Source: a virus. Taken from it: a stretch of DNA of 21,484 nt. Each line of letters opens with the position of its first letter. Positions within the stretch are counted from its first letter, which is position 1. The stretch lies in IMG/VR virus record IMGVR_UViG_3300028498_000012, positions 3,210-24,693 of that record. One strand, 5' to 3'. This document shows positions 7,236 through 13,242 of this stretch, one piece after another. The notes below the pieces were generated by a model that saw nothing but the letters and a program-made list of their open reading frames with translations, ran no database searches and was not told the DNA's origin. A program made the position numbers and the translations under genes.

Positions 7236-8336
7236 TTACGCTTCTGGAATTAATGTAATATCTGTGTCGTGAATTGCGCCTGCACCTTTAACCAAGATGG
7301 TAAATGGCGGTGCGATACGTTGCTCACGGATAACTTGTGGCTGGTCACGGATTGACTCGTTGTAAACGTAGTAACCAGTAGGCAAGTAGTCATAGGTTTC
7401 AATCTCGCCTAGTGCTGCGCCATTCCAAGTGCCAGCCGCTACCAGTCCAGCTTTTACCGCTTCTTCTAGGCCGTTCACAATATCCGCTTTAATCATCATC
7501 ATGCCGCGATCTGTCTGAGGTGTTAATCGGCGCAGACGTTGACCATTGAAAACGTTTGTCTCAATGACGTTACGCAGCCAATCAAAGCCCATGACGAAAT
7601 CAAAGAACTTGCCGCCACCTGCATGACCATTGGCAAAGATAGGCAATGAGTTATCAGGATTGCCGTAGTCGCTGTAATAGTTGATACAGGCTGCTTTTAG
7701 GTTCGCTGCTTGCGTTTGGCTAATATCGGTACTCACCACGCTTACAAGTGATTTAAGGTGCAGTGTTTTAACCCCATCGGTCTTGTCATATCGTTGGTCT
7801 AGTGCCATACCTGCCACCGCGCCAACCGTGTCATAATCTTCATGATAGGTGATGCAGTAGTGATACTGGCCTAACTCTTTAAGCGTGTTACCAGTTGTCA
7901 CCGCTTCGGTATCGTCAGTCATGACCGTCATAAACATACGGTTATTAGACTGCGCCCATTCTGCTAGACCTTGAATGTTTGCCGCTGCAACTTCGCCTGC
8001 AAAACAAAAGGCGTAAAAGCCTAGCGTCTTGGCTGCTACTTCACCAATGCTCGCTAATGGGTCGGTCAATGCCGTTACCGTTGCAATCATCAAATCGCGT
8101 GGTTTTGGGTTCTGAGCAAAATACTTTTGTGCAATCGTGTACTCAGGTGCTTCTACGCCATAATCGAGCTTTACACCGTCAATTGACGTATAGATGCCTG
8201 TATCGGTAGCGCGTCCGTTTGTAGTGCTACCAACAATCAATAGTCGATTGAAAGCGTCACGGCTCAATAGCTTGGCTTGATACTCAATGCTGACATTGAC
8301 CAACATATTAATTGGCAGTGTTAATGAACCAGCCAT
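7236..8336 (-). CDS. Tail sheath protein (DUF3383)
   Basis: A 366-aa protein of the DUF3383 sheath family. Diagnostic stretches are LSRDAFNRLLIVGSTTN near the start, YGVEAPEYTIAQKYFAQNPK followed by PRDLMIATV (about residues 80-100), GKFFDFVMGFDWLRNVIETN around 243-262, and a C-terminal block YDYLPTGYYVYNESIRDQPQ, then VIREQRIAPPFTILVKGAGA IHDTDITL. The sheath surrounds the tube and contracts to drive it into the cell, so its presence identifies the phage as a myovirus. Start has GGAG 7 bases upstream. It is directly preceded by a terminator (8367-8394), so in infection it must be transcribed by read-through. Confidence 0.92.
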   Translation of the reverse strand: MAGSLTLPINMLVNVSIEYQAKLLSRDAFNRLLIVGSTTNGRATDTGIYTSIDGVKLDYGVEAPEYTIAQKYFAQNPKPRDLMIATVTALTDPLASIGEVAAKTLGFYAFCFAGEVAAANIQGLAEWAQSNNRMFMTVMTDDTEAVTTGNTLKELGQYHYCITYHEDYDTVGAVAGMALDQRYDKTDGVKTLHLKSLVSVVSTDISQTQAANLKAACINYYSDYGNPDNSLPIFANGHAGGGKFFDFVMGFDWLRNVIETNVFNGQRLRRLTPQTDRGMMMIKADIVNGLEEAVKAGLVAAGTWNGAALGEIETYDYLPTGYYVYNESIRDQPQVIREQRIAPPFTILVKGAGAIHDTDITLIPEA

Positions 8337-8366
8337 AGGTGTTCTCCATCGTTAAAAATAGGTAAT

Positions 8367-8394
8367 AAAAAACCCCACTATTTCTAGTGAGGTT
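8367..8394 (-). terminator. Intrinsic terminator after the 69-aa gene
   Basis: On the minus strand AACCTCACTA pairs with TAGTGGGGTT (10 bp, one G-U) around a GAAA tetraloop, followed by a T-run. This is one of the strongest terminators in the window. The 17-bp plus-strand string at 8364-8380 (aataaaaaaccccacta) is repeated exactly at 10415-10431. A T-run also follows on the plus strand, but there the stem has an A-C mismatch, so the minus direction is favoured. Confidence 0.9.
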
Positions 8395-8419
8395 GTTTTT
8401 TTGTTTAATGTTACGAGAC

Positions 8420-8629
8420 TTAGTATTCAAACACTCTTATTTCAAAATCTTCATTAGGGTACTGTTCTTTGCACCTATCCAACATAACTATAGCCTCATG
8501 CTGCCAGTTGAAAAAAGTCGCTGAGTTTGGTGCTACGTCCAAAATTATCATCAGCTTTCTTGAGGATGAAGTTCCGCAGTGTATAAATTTTCCATTACTA
8601 CCAACTATCCCACAAAATATATTTCCCAT
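8420..8629 (-). CDS. Unknown 69-aa accessory protein
   Basis: A small protein beginning MGNIFCGIVGSNGKFIHCGT, with two cysteines in the first 18 residues and a C-terminal FNWQHEAIVMLDRCKEQYPN EDFEIRVFEY. I do not recognise a family. There is no signal peptide and no membrane segment. It is a free-standing cassette: it has its own extended -10 promoter (8721-8729), an approximately 85-nt structured leader, a weak Shine-Dalgarno sequence (GAGTGA) and a strong terminator. It sits between the neck terminator and sheath genes, where structural genes usually adjoin, so it is probably a moron expressed in the lysogen. Confidence 0.7.
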   Translation of the reverse strand: MGNIFCGIVGSNGKFIHCGTSSSRKLMIILDVAPNSATFFNWQHEAIVMLDRCKEQYPNEDFEIRVFEY

Positions 8630-8663
8630 ATCATCACTCGCTTAGTAATCGCTAATAGAAGTT

Positions 8664-8714
8664 GTCGGAAACAAGTTAGCGTCACTTGCTTTCAGGTGTA
8701 CAGCCCTATCCGAC
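8664..8714 (-). promoter_or_regulatory. Structured 5' leader RNA element, copy A
   Basis: In the minus-strand transcript, GUCGGA (8714-8709) pairs with UCCGAC (8669-8664). Inside are UAGG facing ACCUGAAAG, then a 5-bp hairpin CAAGU/ACUUG (8688-8684 with 8676-8672) with a 7-nt loop. The loop side CGCUAA (8681-8676) is complementary to UUAGCG at 8655-8650, close to the start codon, giving a possible pseudoknot. The predicted +1, seven bases after the -10, is exactly the first G of the outer stem. The same order of elements is found in the leader at 20529-20588 with a compensating base-pair change. See Findings. Confidence 0.55.
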
Positions 8715-8720
8715 CTATCT

Positions 8721-8729
8721 ATTATAGCA
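8721..8729 (-). promoter_or_regulatory. Extended -10 promoter for the 69-aa gene
   Basis: Minus strand TGCTATAAT, a perfect TGn extended -10 with consensus TATAAT. No good -35 is seen 16-18 bp upstream, which an extended -10 can tolerate. It begins 12 nt after the neck gene's stop codon. Confidence 0.7.
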
Positions 8730-8740
8730 AAAACAAGGCG

Positions 8741-9226
8741 TTAAGGCTCGACAATCATACCAATCGGTACGGTTTCAATATTCGTTTCATCTTGATATTC
8801 ATCAGGCACAGTATCGGGCATTGCATAGCTCGTTAGATAAGACAGTTGCAGCCTTACTTGAAAGCGTTTTGTGCGCTCTAATTCTAACGCTGTGAGGTTA
8901 CGAGGGTCTGAGCAACTCAGATAGCCAACGCCCAAATCAAATAGCATGTCTAGCGCGTAAGGCGTTTGCATAGCTATCTTTAACTGGTTGGCATAGTGCG
9001 CTGCATTGTCGCCCATAAAATCAATAGTCAGTGTGACGATAGATGATTGCCTTGCGTGTTTATAGCCACCTGCCCACCCTTGCCCCACCATGTCCGTTTG
9101 TTGGACAATGGCGTAATTACTGCCAGTAGTCGGCTGTGAAGTATCAGCAGGTCTAACGCTGTTTTCAGGCATACCTAAGAGCCGCTGTATCAGCACTCTA
9201 AGCTCTATTTGCGTGTTGTTATCCAT
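8741..9226 (-). CDS. Phage neck terminator-like protein
   Basis: A 161-aa protein resembling the small neck/tail-terminator family that precedes DUF3383 sheaths. Seen are LRVLIQRLLGMPENSVRPAD, then GSNYAIVQQTDMVGQGW, a beta-rich centre (SSIVTLTIDFMGDNAAHYAN) and LFDLGVGYLSCSDPRNLTAL. The C-terminal portion (RFQVRLQLSYLTSYAMP) fits a ring protein that caps the tail tube and joins it to the head. It overlaps the preceding gene by 8 nt. Family naming is from the sequence pattern and gene order. Confidence 0.7.
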   Translation of the reverse strand: MDNNTQIELRVLIQRLLGMPENSVRPADTSQPTTGSNYAIVQQTDMVGQGWAGGYKHARQSSIVTLTIDFMGDNAAHYANQLKIAMQTPYALDMLFDLGVGYLSCSDPRNLTALELERTKRFQVRLQLSYLTSYAMPDTVPDEYQDETNIETVPIGMIVEP

Positions 9227-9581
9227 CTGTCACCACCTGTACCGCCAATGCTTGCCAATAGCCATATTGTGACCAGTCTTTAACGTGGACAATCCGATGC
9301 TCGTCATCATGCCATGTGATTTTGTCGCCTAGCTTGGGTACGCGCTCATCACTCATTGATAGATATTCGCCTGACCATATTTTTATAACTTGCCGAGACT
9401 TGTCACCATCAACTAAGTATTGCGTGTCTTTAGGCGTAGCAGGTTGGATCACACCGCGTCTATCTTCCTCCGTCAGCGTTTCAACCCATACCCCACCACG
9501 CTCATAATGACCGCTAGCGACAAACACCGTGAAGTCAGTGACAAAATCAGGGTCATGTAATAACTCGCTCATGTCATTCAT
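9219..9581 (-). CDS. Head-tail joining protein, unknown subfamily
   Basis: A 120-aa protein in the connector block. It contains VFVASGHYERGGVWVETLTE and IQPATPKDTQYLVDGDKSRQ, then VIKIWSGEYLSMSDE and GDKITWHDDEHRIVHVKDWS. This beta-barrel-like pattern is common in proteins placed between HK97 gp10-like and neck terminator genes. It starts with an ATGA overlap with the upstream gene. I infer a head-closure or stopper role from position; the sequence alone does not name one. Confidence 0.65.
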   Translation of the reverse strand: MNDMSELLHDPDFVTDFTVFVASGHYERGGVWVETLTEEDRRGVIQPATPKDTQYLVDGDKSRQVIKIWSGEYLSMSDERVPKLGDKITWHDDEHRIVHVKDWSQYGYWQALAVQVVTDG

Positions 9582-10039
9582 CGTGTTATCTCGTATGTAA
9601 TGGCGTTACGCATCTGACCGCTATCAATCAATGGCTTACTCGAACCTTTAGCCTCAATCGTGGACGCTGCCAGTGGCTTGAAGTTAGCACTGAGCATATA
9701 TTTCTGTATGTCTGCTTTACCTGCCTCACCGACCAGTGATAACGCATTGTGTAGGCTTGTGCGTCTGAATAGCAAACGTGCTGCCTGTTTACGCATTATC
9801 TTTTTGTACTTGTCCACGTTGTCTTTAATAGGCGGCCCGATAAAAGGACGCGCTGGAATATTGCGAGTAGGACTGCCGTATTCGTGAACCATGCCTAATT
9901 CGTGCATACTCAAATCAGTACCGCTATGTCGACCACCGCTAGGCAAGCCCACCTCGACCTTGTTTAAGCCCATCGAGCGCACGTTGTCAATAATCCGATT
10001 CAATGCGCCTGCATCTCTACGTCTGATAATTGCGGTCAT
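9578..10039 (-). CDS. HK97 gp10-like / virion morphogenesis protein
   Basis: A 153-aa basic protein with two family signatures: HEYGSPTRNIPARPFIGPPI at about residues 52-71 ('hEfG....iPaRPFlgp'), and KPLIDSGQMRNAITYEI near the C-terminus ('plidTG.m..sity.v'). Both are typical of HK97 gp10-like and Mu gpG / P2 gpS-type tail-completion proteins. It acts at the head-tail interface during assembly. It overlaps the DUF4054 gene and the next gene by 4 nt each. Confidence 0.8.
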   Translation of the reverse strand: MTAIIRRRDAGALNRIIDNVRSMGLNKVEVGLPSGGRHSGTDLSMHELGMVHEYGSPTRNIPARPFIGPPIKDNVDKYKKIMRKQAARLLFRRTSLHNALSLVGEAGKADIQKYMLSANFKPLAASTIEAKGSSKPLIDSGQMRNAITYEITR

Positions 10040-10392
10040 ACGACAAATGCCCCACTGTAGTTTGGTAGTAAGTCAATCAGCATAAGTAATTGCTGGCCAT
10101 AGCCTGTTAGGTTGTACCACTCCTTGTTACTCTCACCAGTGGCATACGAAAACTGCACATCACCGACCTTTTTCGAGGTTTTAGCTTGCACTGAGTTAGT
10201 ACCGCCATTGGTAATCGTGTCCACGGTCAATAGGTGAGCTGTGAGCAATCCTAGCGCGTCATCACGCATATCATCAAAGTAGCCCATCTTATTAATGAGT
10301 AAATCTGCAAACTTTAGCTTTGCCGTCACTTGCTCGGTAGTGGCTGACTGGCTAAAACTTGGATATAGCAGTAAAAATTCTTCGGTTGTCAT
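10036..10392 (-). CDS. Head-tail connector (DUF4054)
   Basis: A 118-aa protein matching DUF4054, an adaptor of the gp6/gp15 type that binds beneath the portal. Family pattern seen: LLLYPSFSQSATTEQVTAKL (residues 7-26), ALGLLTAHLLTVD, and VGDVQFSYATGESNKEWYNL TGYGQQLLML. Shine-Dalgarno AAAGGA precedes the ATG by 8 nt. A terminator lies directly upstream (10418-10442). Confidence 0.8.
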   Translation of the reverse strand: MTTEEFLLLYPSFSQSATTEQVTAKLKFADLLINKMGYFDDMRDDALGLLTAHLLTVDTITNGGTNSVQAKTSKKVGDVQFSYATGESNKEWYNLTGYGQQLLMLIDLLPNYSGAFVV

Positions 10393-10417
10393 TAGCTCAG
10401 TCCTTTATTTTGGCAAT

Positions 10418-10442
10418 AAAAAACCCCACTATGAGGTGAGGT
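10418..10442 (-). terminator. Intrinsic terminator after the two-gene accessory cassette
   Basis: Minus strand ACCTCAC pairs with GTGGGGT (7 bp, one G-U) around a 6-nt loop, then TTTTTT. It closes the 10923-11297 / 10460-10930 cassette, and shares a 17-bp identical string with the terminator at 8367-8394. Confidence 0.85.
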
Positions 10443-10459
10443 CTTGTTTTAAGTCTTAC

Positions 10460-10930
10460 TTACTGTATTGTCTGCACTTTCACATCGGTTGAATGATTAC
10501 GAACCAAATCTATAGCGTCAATTTTTACATCTTTATATAGTATTTCTGATCGGTCTAGCTTTTCAGTTGGTATCATAGATAATGCATTACTTGCTACCGC
10601 CTCTAACCACTTAGCTAACTGCAAAGCCGTGTCTTTGTTTTTAATGCCTGACAGATACGTGTTAGCACTTCCAGCATTAGTATATTCAGCGTTTTTTGTT
10701 ATAGAGCCAGTATCACCAAAGCCATAAAACATTTCGCGCAAGTCATCTTGGTAATTTTCAAATATAGCGCCAATAATGCGATTATCAACGTCACTGAATA
10801 AGTATTCAGAACCCGATACTGAGTAAGTTCGACCTAATTTAACAGCTTTTACCACCCATTCAGCACGACCGTCACCTTGATAGTGGGTTACTGGCACTCT
10901 AGCCTCGTAAACAACATTAGATTTACTCAT
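10460..10930 (-). CDS. Unknown 156-aa accessory protein
   Basis: The second gene of a two-gene cassette. The start chosen is the ATG at 10928-10930, with AGGGAG 7 bases upstream; it overlaps the preceding gene by 8 nt. The protein opens MSKSNVVYEARVPVTHYQGD and contains a hydrophilic, mixed alpha/beta sequence (EYLFSDVDNRIIGAIFENYQ, LALQLAKWLEAVAS-like helix around residue 105). No signal peptide, membrane segment or catalytic motif is apparent. I do not recognise a family. Being paired, promoter-driven and terminator-bounded inside the head-neck operon, it may act in the lysogen, for example in superinfection control, but that is only an inference. Confidence 0.75.
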   Translation of the reverse strand: MSKSNVVYEARVPVTHYQGDGRAEWVVKAVKLGRTYSVSGSEYLFSDVDNRIIGAIFENYQDDLREMFYGFGDTGSITKNAEYTNAGSANTYLSGIKNKDTALQLAKWLEAVASNALSMIPTEKLDRSEILYKDVKIDAIDLVRNHSTDVKVQTIQ

Positions 10931-11297
10931 AGTGAGTCTCCCTGTCAATCGAAGTTTCGCCAGCCAACTTAATAACAGGCAAATACTTAGCTAGGAAATC
11001 AAAAAGAGATGGATTGTCTTTAATAAGCACGTACTGAGATGAAGTATCACAAGCGCACATAGTAACTAAAAAATCAAATCGCTTTGTTAGTTCGCTAATA
11101 ACGTGATTTGAGTAAACCTGAATACCCATGCCCTCTATATTTCCGCTAGGGTAATACTCTGATGACAAGTGAAAACCAAGCCCTTTTAGCGCCTCTGAGC
11201 AATTACCATCAAACTCACTTTCGGCATCAGCAATTAAACCATCGAAATCCTTTATCTTGACAATCCTGCCGTCATCATACGCAAATGTAGTAACCAT
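10923..11297 (-). CDS. Unknown 124-aa accessory protein
   Basis: The first gene of the two-gene cassette. It starts MVTTFAYDDGRIVKIKDFDG and has an ideal Shine-Dalgarno sequence (AAGGGG, 6-nt spacer). The middle segment, VISELTKRFDFLVTMCACDT, has two close cysteines (C-A-C), and FDFLAKYLPVIKLAGETSID follows near the end. I know no family for it. The promoter at 11324-11332 puts its transcript start about 20 nt before the ATG. Overlap of 8 nt with the next gene implies coupled synthesis of the two proteins. Confidence 0.75.
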   Translation of the reverse strand: MVTTFAYDDGRIVKIKDFDGLIADAESEFDGNCSEALKGLGFHLSSEYYPSGNIEGMGIQVYSNHVISELTKRFDFLVTMCACDTSSQYVLIKDNPSLFDFLAKYLPVIKLAGETSIDRETHYE

Positions 11298-11323
11298 AAT
11301 AAACCCCTTGTTAATGAGGTTTT

Positions 11324-11332
11324 ATTATAGCA
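11324..11332 (-). promoter_or_regulatory. Extended -10 promoter of the two-gene cassette
   Basis: Minus strand TGCTATAAT. The 26 nt from the -10 to the ATG include ACAAGGGGTTTATTATG and have exactly the same length as in the promoter at 15093-15101. No good -35 is seen. Upstream (11387-11415) lie two copies of CTATCTCGT, 20 bp apart. Confidence 0.75.
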
Positions 11333-11386
11333 CTCAAACGGCTGAACCAAACGTGTCTAAAGGGCTGCACGATATACTACATCGTC

Positions 11387-11426
11387 CTATCTCGTGTTAT
11401 CACAGGCTATCTCGTATTACTACGGA
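11387..11426. repeat. Two imperfect 20-bp direct repeats upstream of a promoter
   Basis: CTATCTCGT occurs at 11387-11395 and 11407-11415. The 20-bp units match at 14 of 20 positions. They lie about 55-95 bp upstream of the -10 of the two-gene cassette, where an activator or repressor could bind. Nothing else coding is present in 11298-11521. Confidence 0.4.
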
Positions 11427-11476
11427 CAACATACAAGAAATATCTTGTTACTAATTATCTATTAAATCAATCGGCA

Positions 11477-11502
11477 TTAAGTGCTGCCTTAACAACACTT
11501 AA
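11477..11502. repeat. 10-bp-stem hairpin in a non-coding gap
   Basis: TTAAGTGTTG and CAGCACTTAA (minus strand) form a 10-bp stem with one G-U pair and a 6-nt loop, just after the capsid-block stop codon at 11522. No T-run follows on either strand, so it is not a standard terminator. It may protect or process the capsid mRNA 3' end, or be a protein site. Confidence 0.45.
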
Positions 11503-11521
11503 TAACTATCAATCTAACTAC

Positions 11522-11752
11522 TTACTTTTTCTTTGCTGTGGTCTTGCTCTCAGCTTTAGGCTCATCTTTTGCCTTTGGCTCGTCAATTTTAATGACGCCT
11601 TTATCAATCATAATCTTAGTAAGCGGACGCTTTTGTAAGATTGCTAATTGGTCGGCTGTGACCTTGACTGGCTGACTAGGTGCAAGGCGAATCGCTTTAC
11701 CCTGCACATCGAGAGTAAGAGCCGTTTGCGTACCTTGATACGTGATAAACAT
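11522..11752 (-). CDS. Small capsid-block protein with basic tail
   Basis: A 76-aa protein directly after the major capsid gene (Shine-Dalgarno AGGAG, 7-nt spacer). The first 55 residues form a compact beta pattern (FITYQGTQTALTLDVQGKAI RLAPSQPVKVTADQLAIL). The last 20 residues are Lys/Glu/Ala-rich and end in AKKK. Small proteins of this shape commonly follow DUF2184 capsid genes; some are thought to be accessory head proteins. No function is assigned with confidence. Confidence 0.7.
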   Translation of the reverse strand: MFITYQGTQTALTLDVQGKAIRLAPSQPVKVTADQLAILQKRPLTKIMIDKGVIKIDEPKAKDEPKAESKTTAKKK

Positions 11753-11761
11753 TTCTTACTC

Positions 11762-12772
11762 CTATAATCCGTCTAAGTAGATAACTGCTTTGGCTGATTT
11801 AATCCAAAGCCCTGCATACAAGTAATGACCTGGCACATAAATATCCAAATCTTTAGCTTGCGGCGCGACAAATTCCAAATCTTGCGGCAAGATAAGCTCA
11901 AGTGCTGATGGATCACGATTGTAGATAACAGCGCGTGGCACATCGCCTTCACCTGCGGTATTCAGCTCAGGTAGTGACTCGATAGTGACATCAACACCGT
12001 TTACCGTGAGCAAGTTGTTAGCGCGAATATAAGACAAGATGCTAGTTTCTGAGTTGGCACTTACTGTGCGAGTGCTTAACAAACGGAACTTAGTAGATGG
12101 CAGCAAGATAGTGTTAGGCAGACCGCTTGTATCGCCTGTCATTTCACTTTCATCAAATGCCACACCGATAGCGTTAGCCAAGTCAGTGATGATGCTCTGT
12201 GCGCTTGCGGTATCCCAATCGGCGGTAGCTGTTACCACTTCGGGAATATCGTGATTCAATAGACCTTTAAGACCTTTCTCAGGCTCACCGACCATTGCAA
12301 CCTTATACATGTGGCGCTCATAACCCAAACGCGCAGCAGCGGCTTTGTCGCTTGATAGTGGAATGTTGCCACGGCTAGCAGCTTGCATCTCAGCAATCGA
12401 ATACTGATAAGCGATTGAACCCATGACCACTTTGAGCTGTTGGTCACCATACATGACTTCGGCTAGTGGAATATCACCACCAGTACCGCTATGAGTGCGA
12501 CCCATGCCGACAGCATCAGTAAAGCCTTTCACGATAGCAGTACCGACTACCGCAGTCGTTGAGGTATCAACTGGCACCAAGCGAGTGTAACGCTGTGCAG
12601 CAGTCACGCGAGTATCAATCAGTGATTGAGTTTCAGCGCGAGCAATAGCGTTTGCCAAGTTGGTTTGGTTAAACGCATCACCGACAGCGGCTTTAATGCC
12701 TTCTAGCTGATGACTGCGCTGATCTGCGCCTACTACCGTCAAAGCATCTAGTAATTCTTTTGTAAATTTCAT
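11762..12772 (-). CDS. Major capsid protein (DUF2184)
   Basis: A 336-aa protein matching the DUF2184 / HK97-fold major capsid family. Seen are YTRLVPVDTSTTAVVGTAIV near the start, a spine-helix region (AEMQAASRGNIPLSSDKAAA ARLGYERHMYKVAMVG), the P-domain segment TILLPSTKFRLLSTRTVSAN, and a C-terminal block PQAKDLDIYVPGHYLYAGLW. Length is right for an HK97-fold protein with no N-terminal delta domain, which fits the separate DUF2213 protease/scaffold gene upstream. Shine-Dalgarno AAGGGG, 5-nt spacer. It assembles into the icosahedral head shell. Confidence 0.92.
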   Translation of the reverse strand: MKFTKELLDALTVVGADQRSHQLEGIKAAVGDAFNQTNLANAIARAETQSLIDTRVTAAQRYTRLVPVDTSTTAVVGTAIVKGFTDAVGMGRTHSGTGGDIPLAEVMYGDQQLKVVMGSIAYQYSIAEMQAASRGNIPLSSDKAAAARLGYERHMYKVAMVGEPEKGLKGLLNHDIPEVVTATADWDTASAQSIITDLANAIGVAFDESEMTGDTSGLPNTILLPSTKFRLLSTRTVSANSETSILSYIRANNLLTVNGVDVTIESLPELNTAGEGDVPRAVIYNRDPSALELILPQDLEFVAPQAKDLDIYVPGHYLYAGLWIKSAKAVIYLDGL

Positions 12773-12781
12773 GTTATCCCC

Positions 12782-13231
12782 TTAACCTAAATGCACAACG
12801 GCAAGACCGTCTGAGTTTGTTGGTACGTCCCAATACGCATTAGGAACTAAAGTACCGCTTTCGGCTGTCTGACCTAGCGTACCGTCTGCTACGTTCACAT
12901 AAACAGCAGCAGTAGCACCACGCGCTGTGATAGCTTCGTTAGGCTTAACCCATACACGACCTTGTGTCATTACTGGCAATGTATCGTGCTGAATGTATGC
13001 CTCGGCTTTACCGTCAGCGGTGCGACCCGATTTGCCAATGTGCTGGAATACAACCACACCAAAGCCAGTAGCATTAGCAGCCGCTTTACCGCAAGTCTCA
13101 CCAGTAGCAAGTACAGATACCGTTTCACCATCAATCACAGTGACGTTTTCAGTCAGTGGCAATGAGCGTACATCTTCAGGCGTAGATTTAAGGCGTAAAC
13201 CTGCAATCGCCATACGTGTTTCATGTTGCAT
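12782..13231 (-). CDS. Structural cement protein (Gp24-like)
   Basis: A 149-aa protein between the protease/scaffold and capsid genes, the standard place for a capsid-stabilising cement protein of the Gp24 / DUF2190-like type. It begins MQHETRMAIAGLRLKSTPED and has an all-beta sequence: NVTVIDGETVSVLATGE, GFGVVVFQHIGKSGRT, VMTQGRVWVKPNEAITARGA, AAVYVNVADGTLGQT. The 'g.vwV....i..g..vy.....g......' pattern is shared with trimeric surface cement proteins. Shine-Dalgarno AGAGGG precedes the start. Confidence 0.82.
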   Translation of the reverse strand: MQHETRMAIAGLRLKSTPEDVRSLPLTENVTVIDGETVSVLATGETCGKAAANATGFGVVVFQHIGKSGRTADGKAEAYIQHDTLPVMTQGRVWVKPNEAITARGATAAVYVNVADGTLGQTAESGTLVPNAYWDVPTNSDGLAVVHLG

Positions 13232-13242
13232 ATTAATACCCT

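Noticed and set aside
8664-8714. The copy A leader looks like a tRNA (outer stem, D-like arm, 5-bp stem with 7-nt loop).
   Set aside because: The outer stem is only 6 bp, there is no T arm or CCA end and no usable anticodon loop; copy B does not keep the 5-bp/7-nt arm.
11302-11321. Hairpin AACCTC/GGGGTT that would hide the ribosome site of the two-gene cassette (and a similar one at 15071-15092).
   Set aside because: The left arm lies mostly upstream of the predicted transcript start, so it would not be in the mRNA; it could only act as a DNA inverted repeat.
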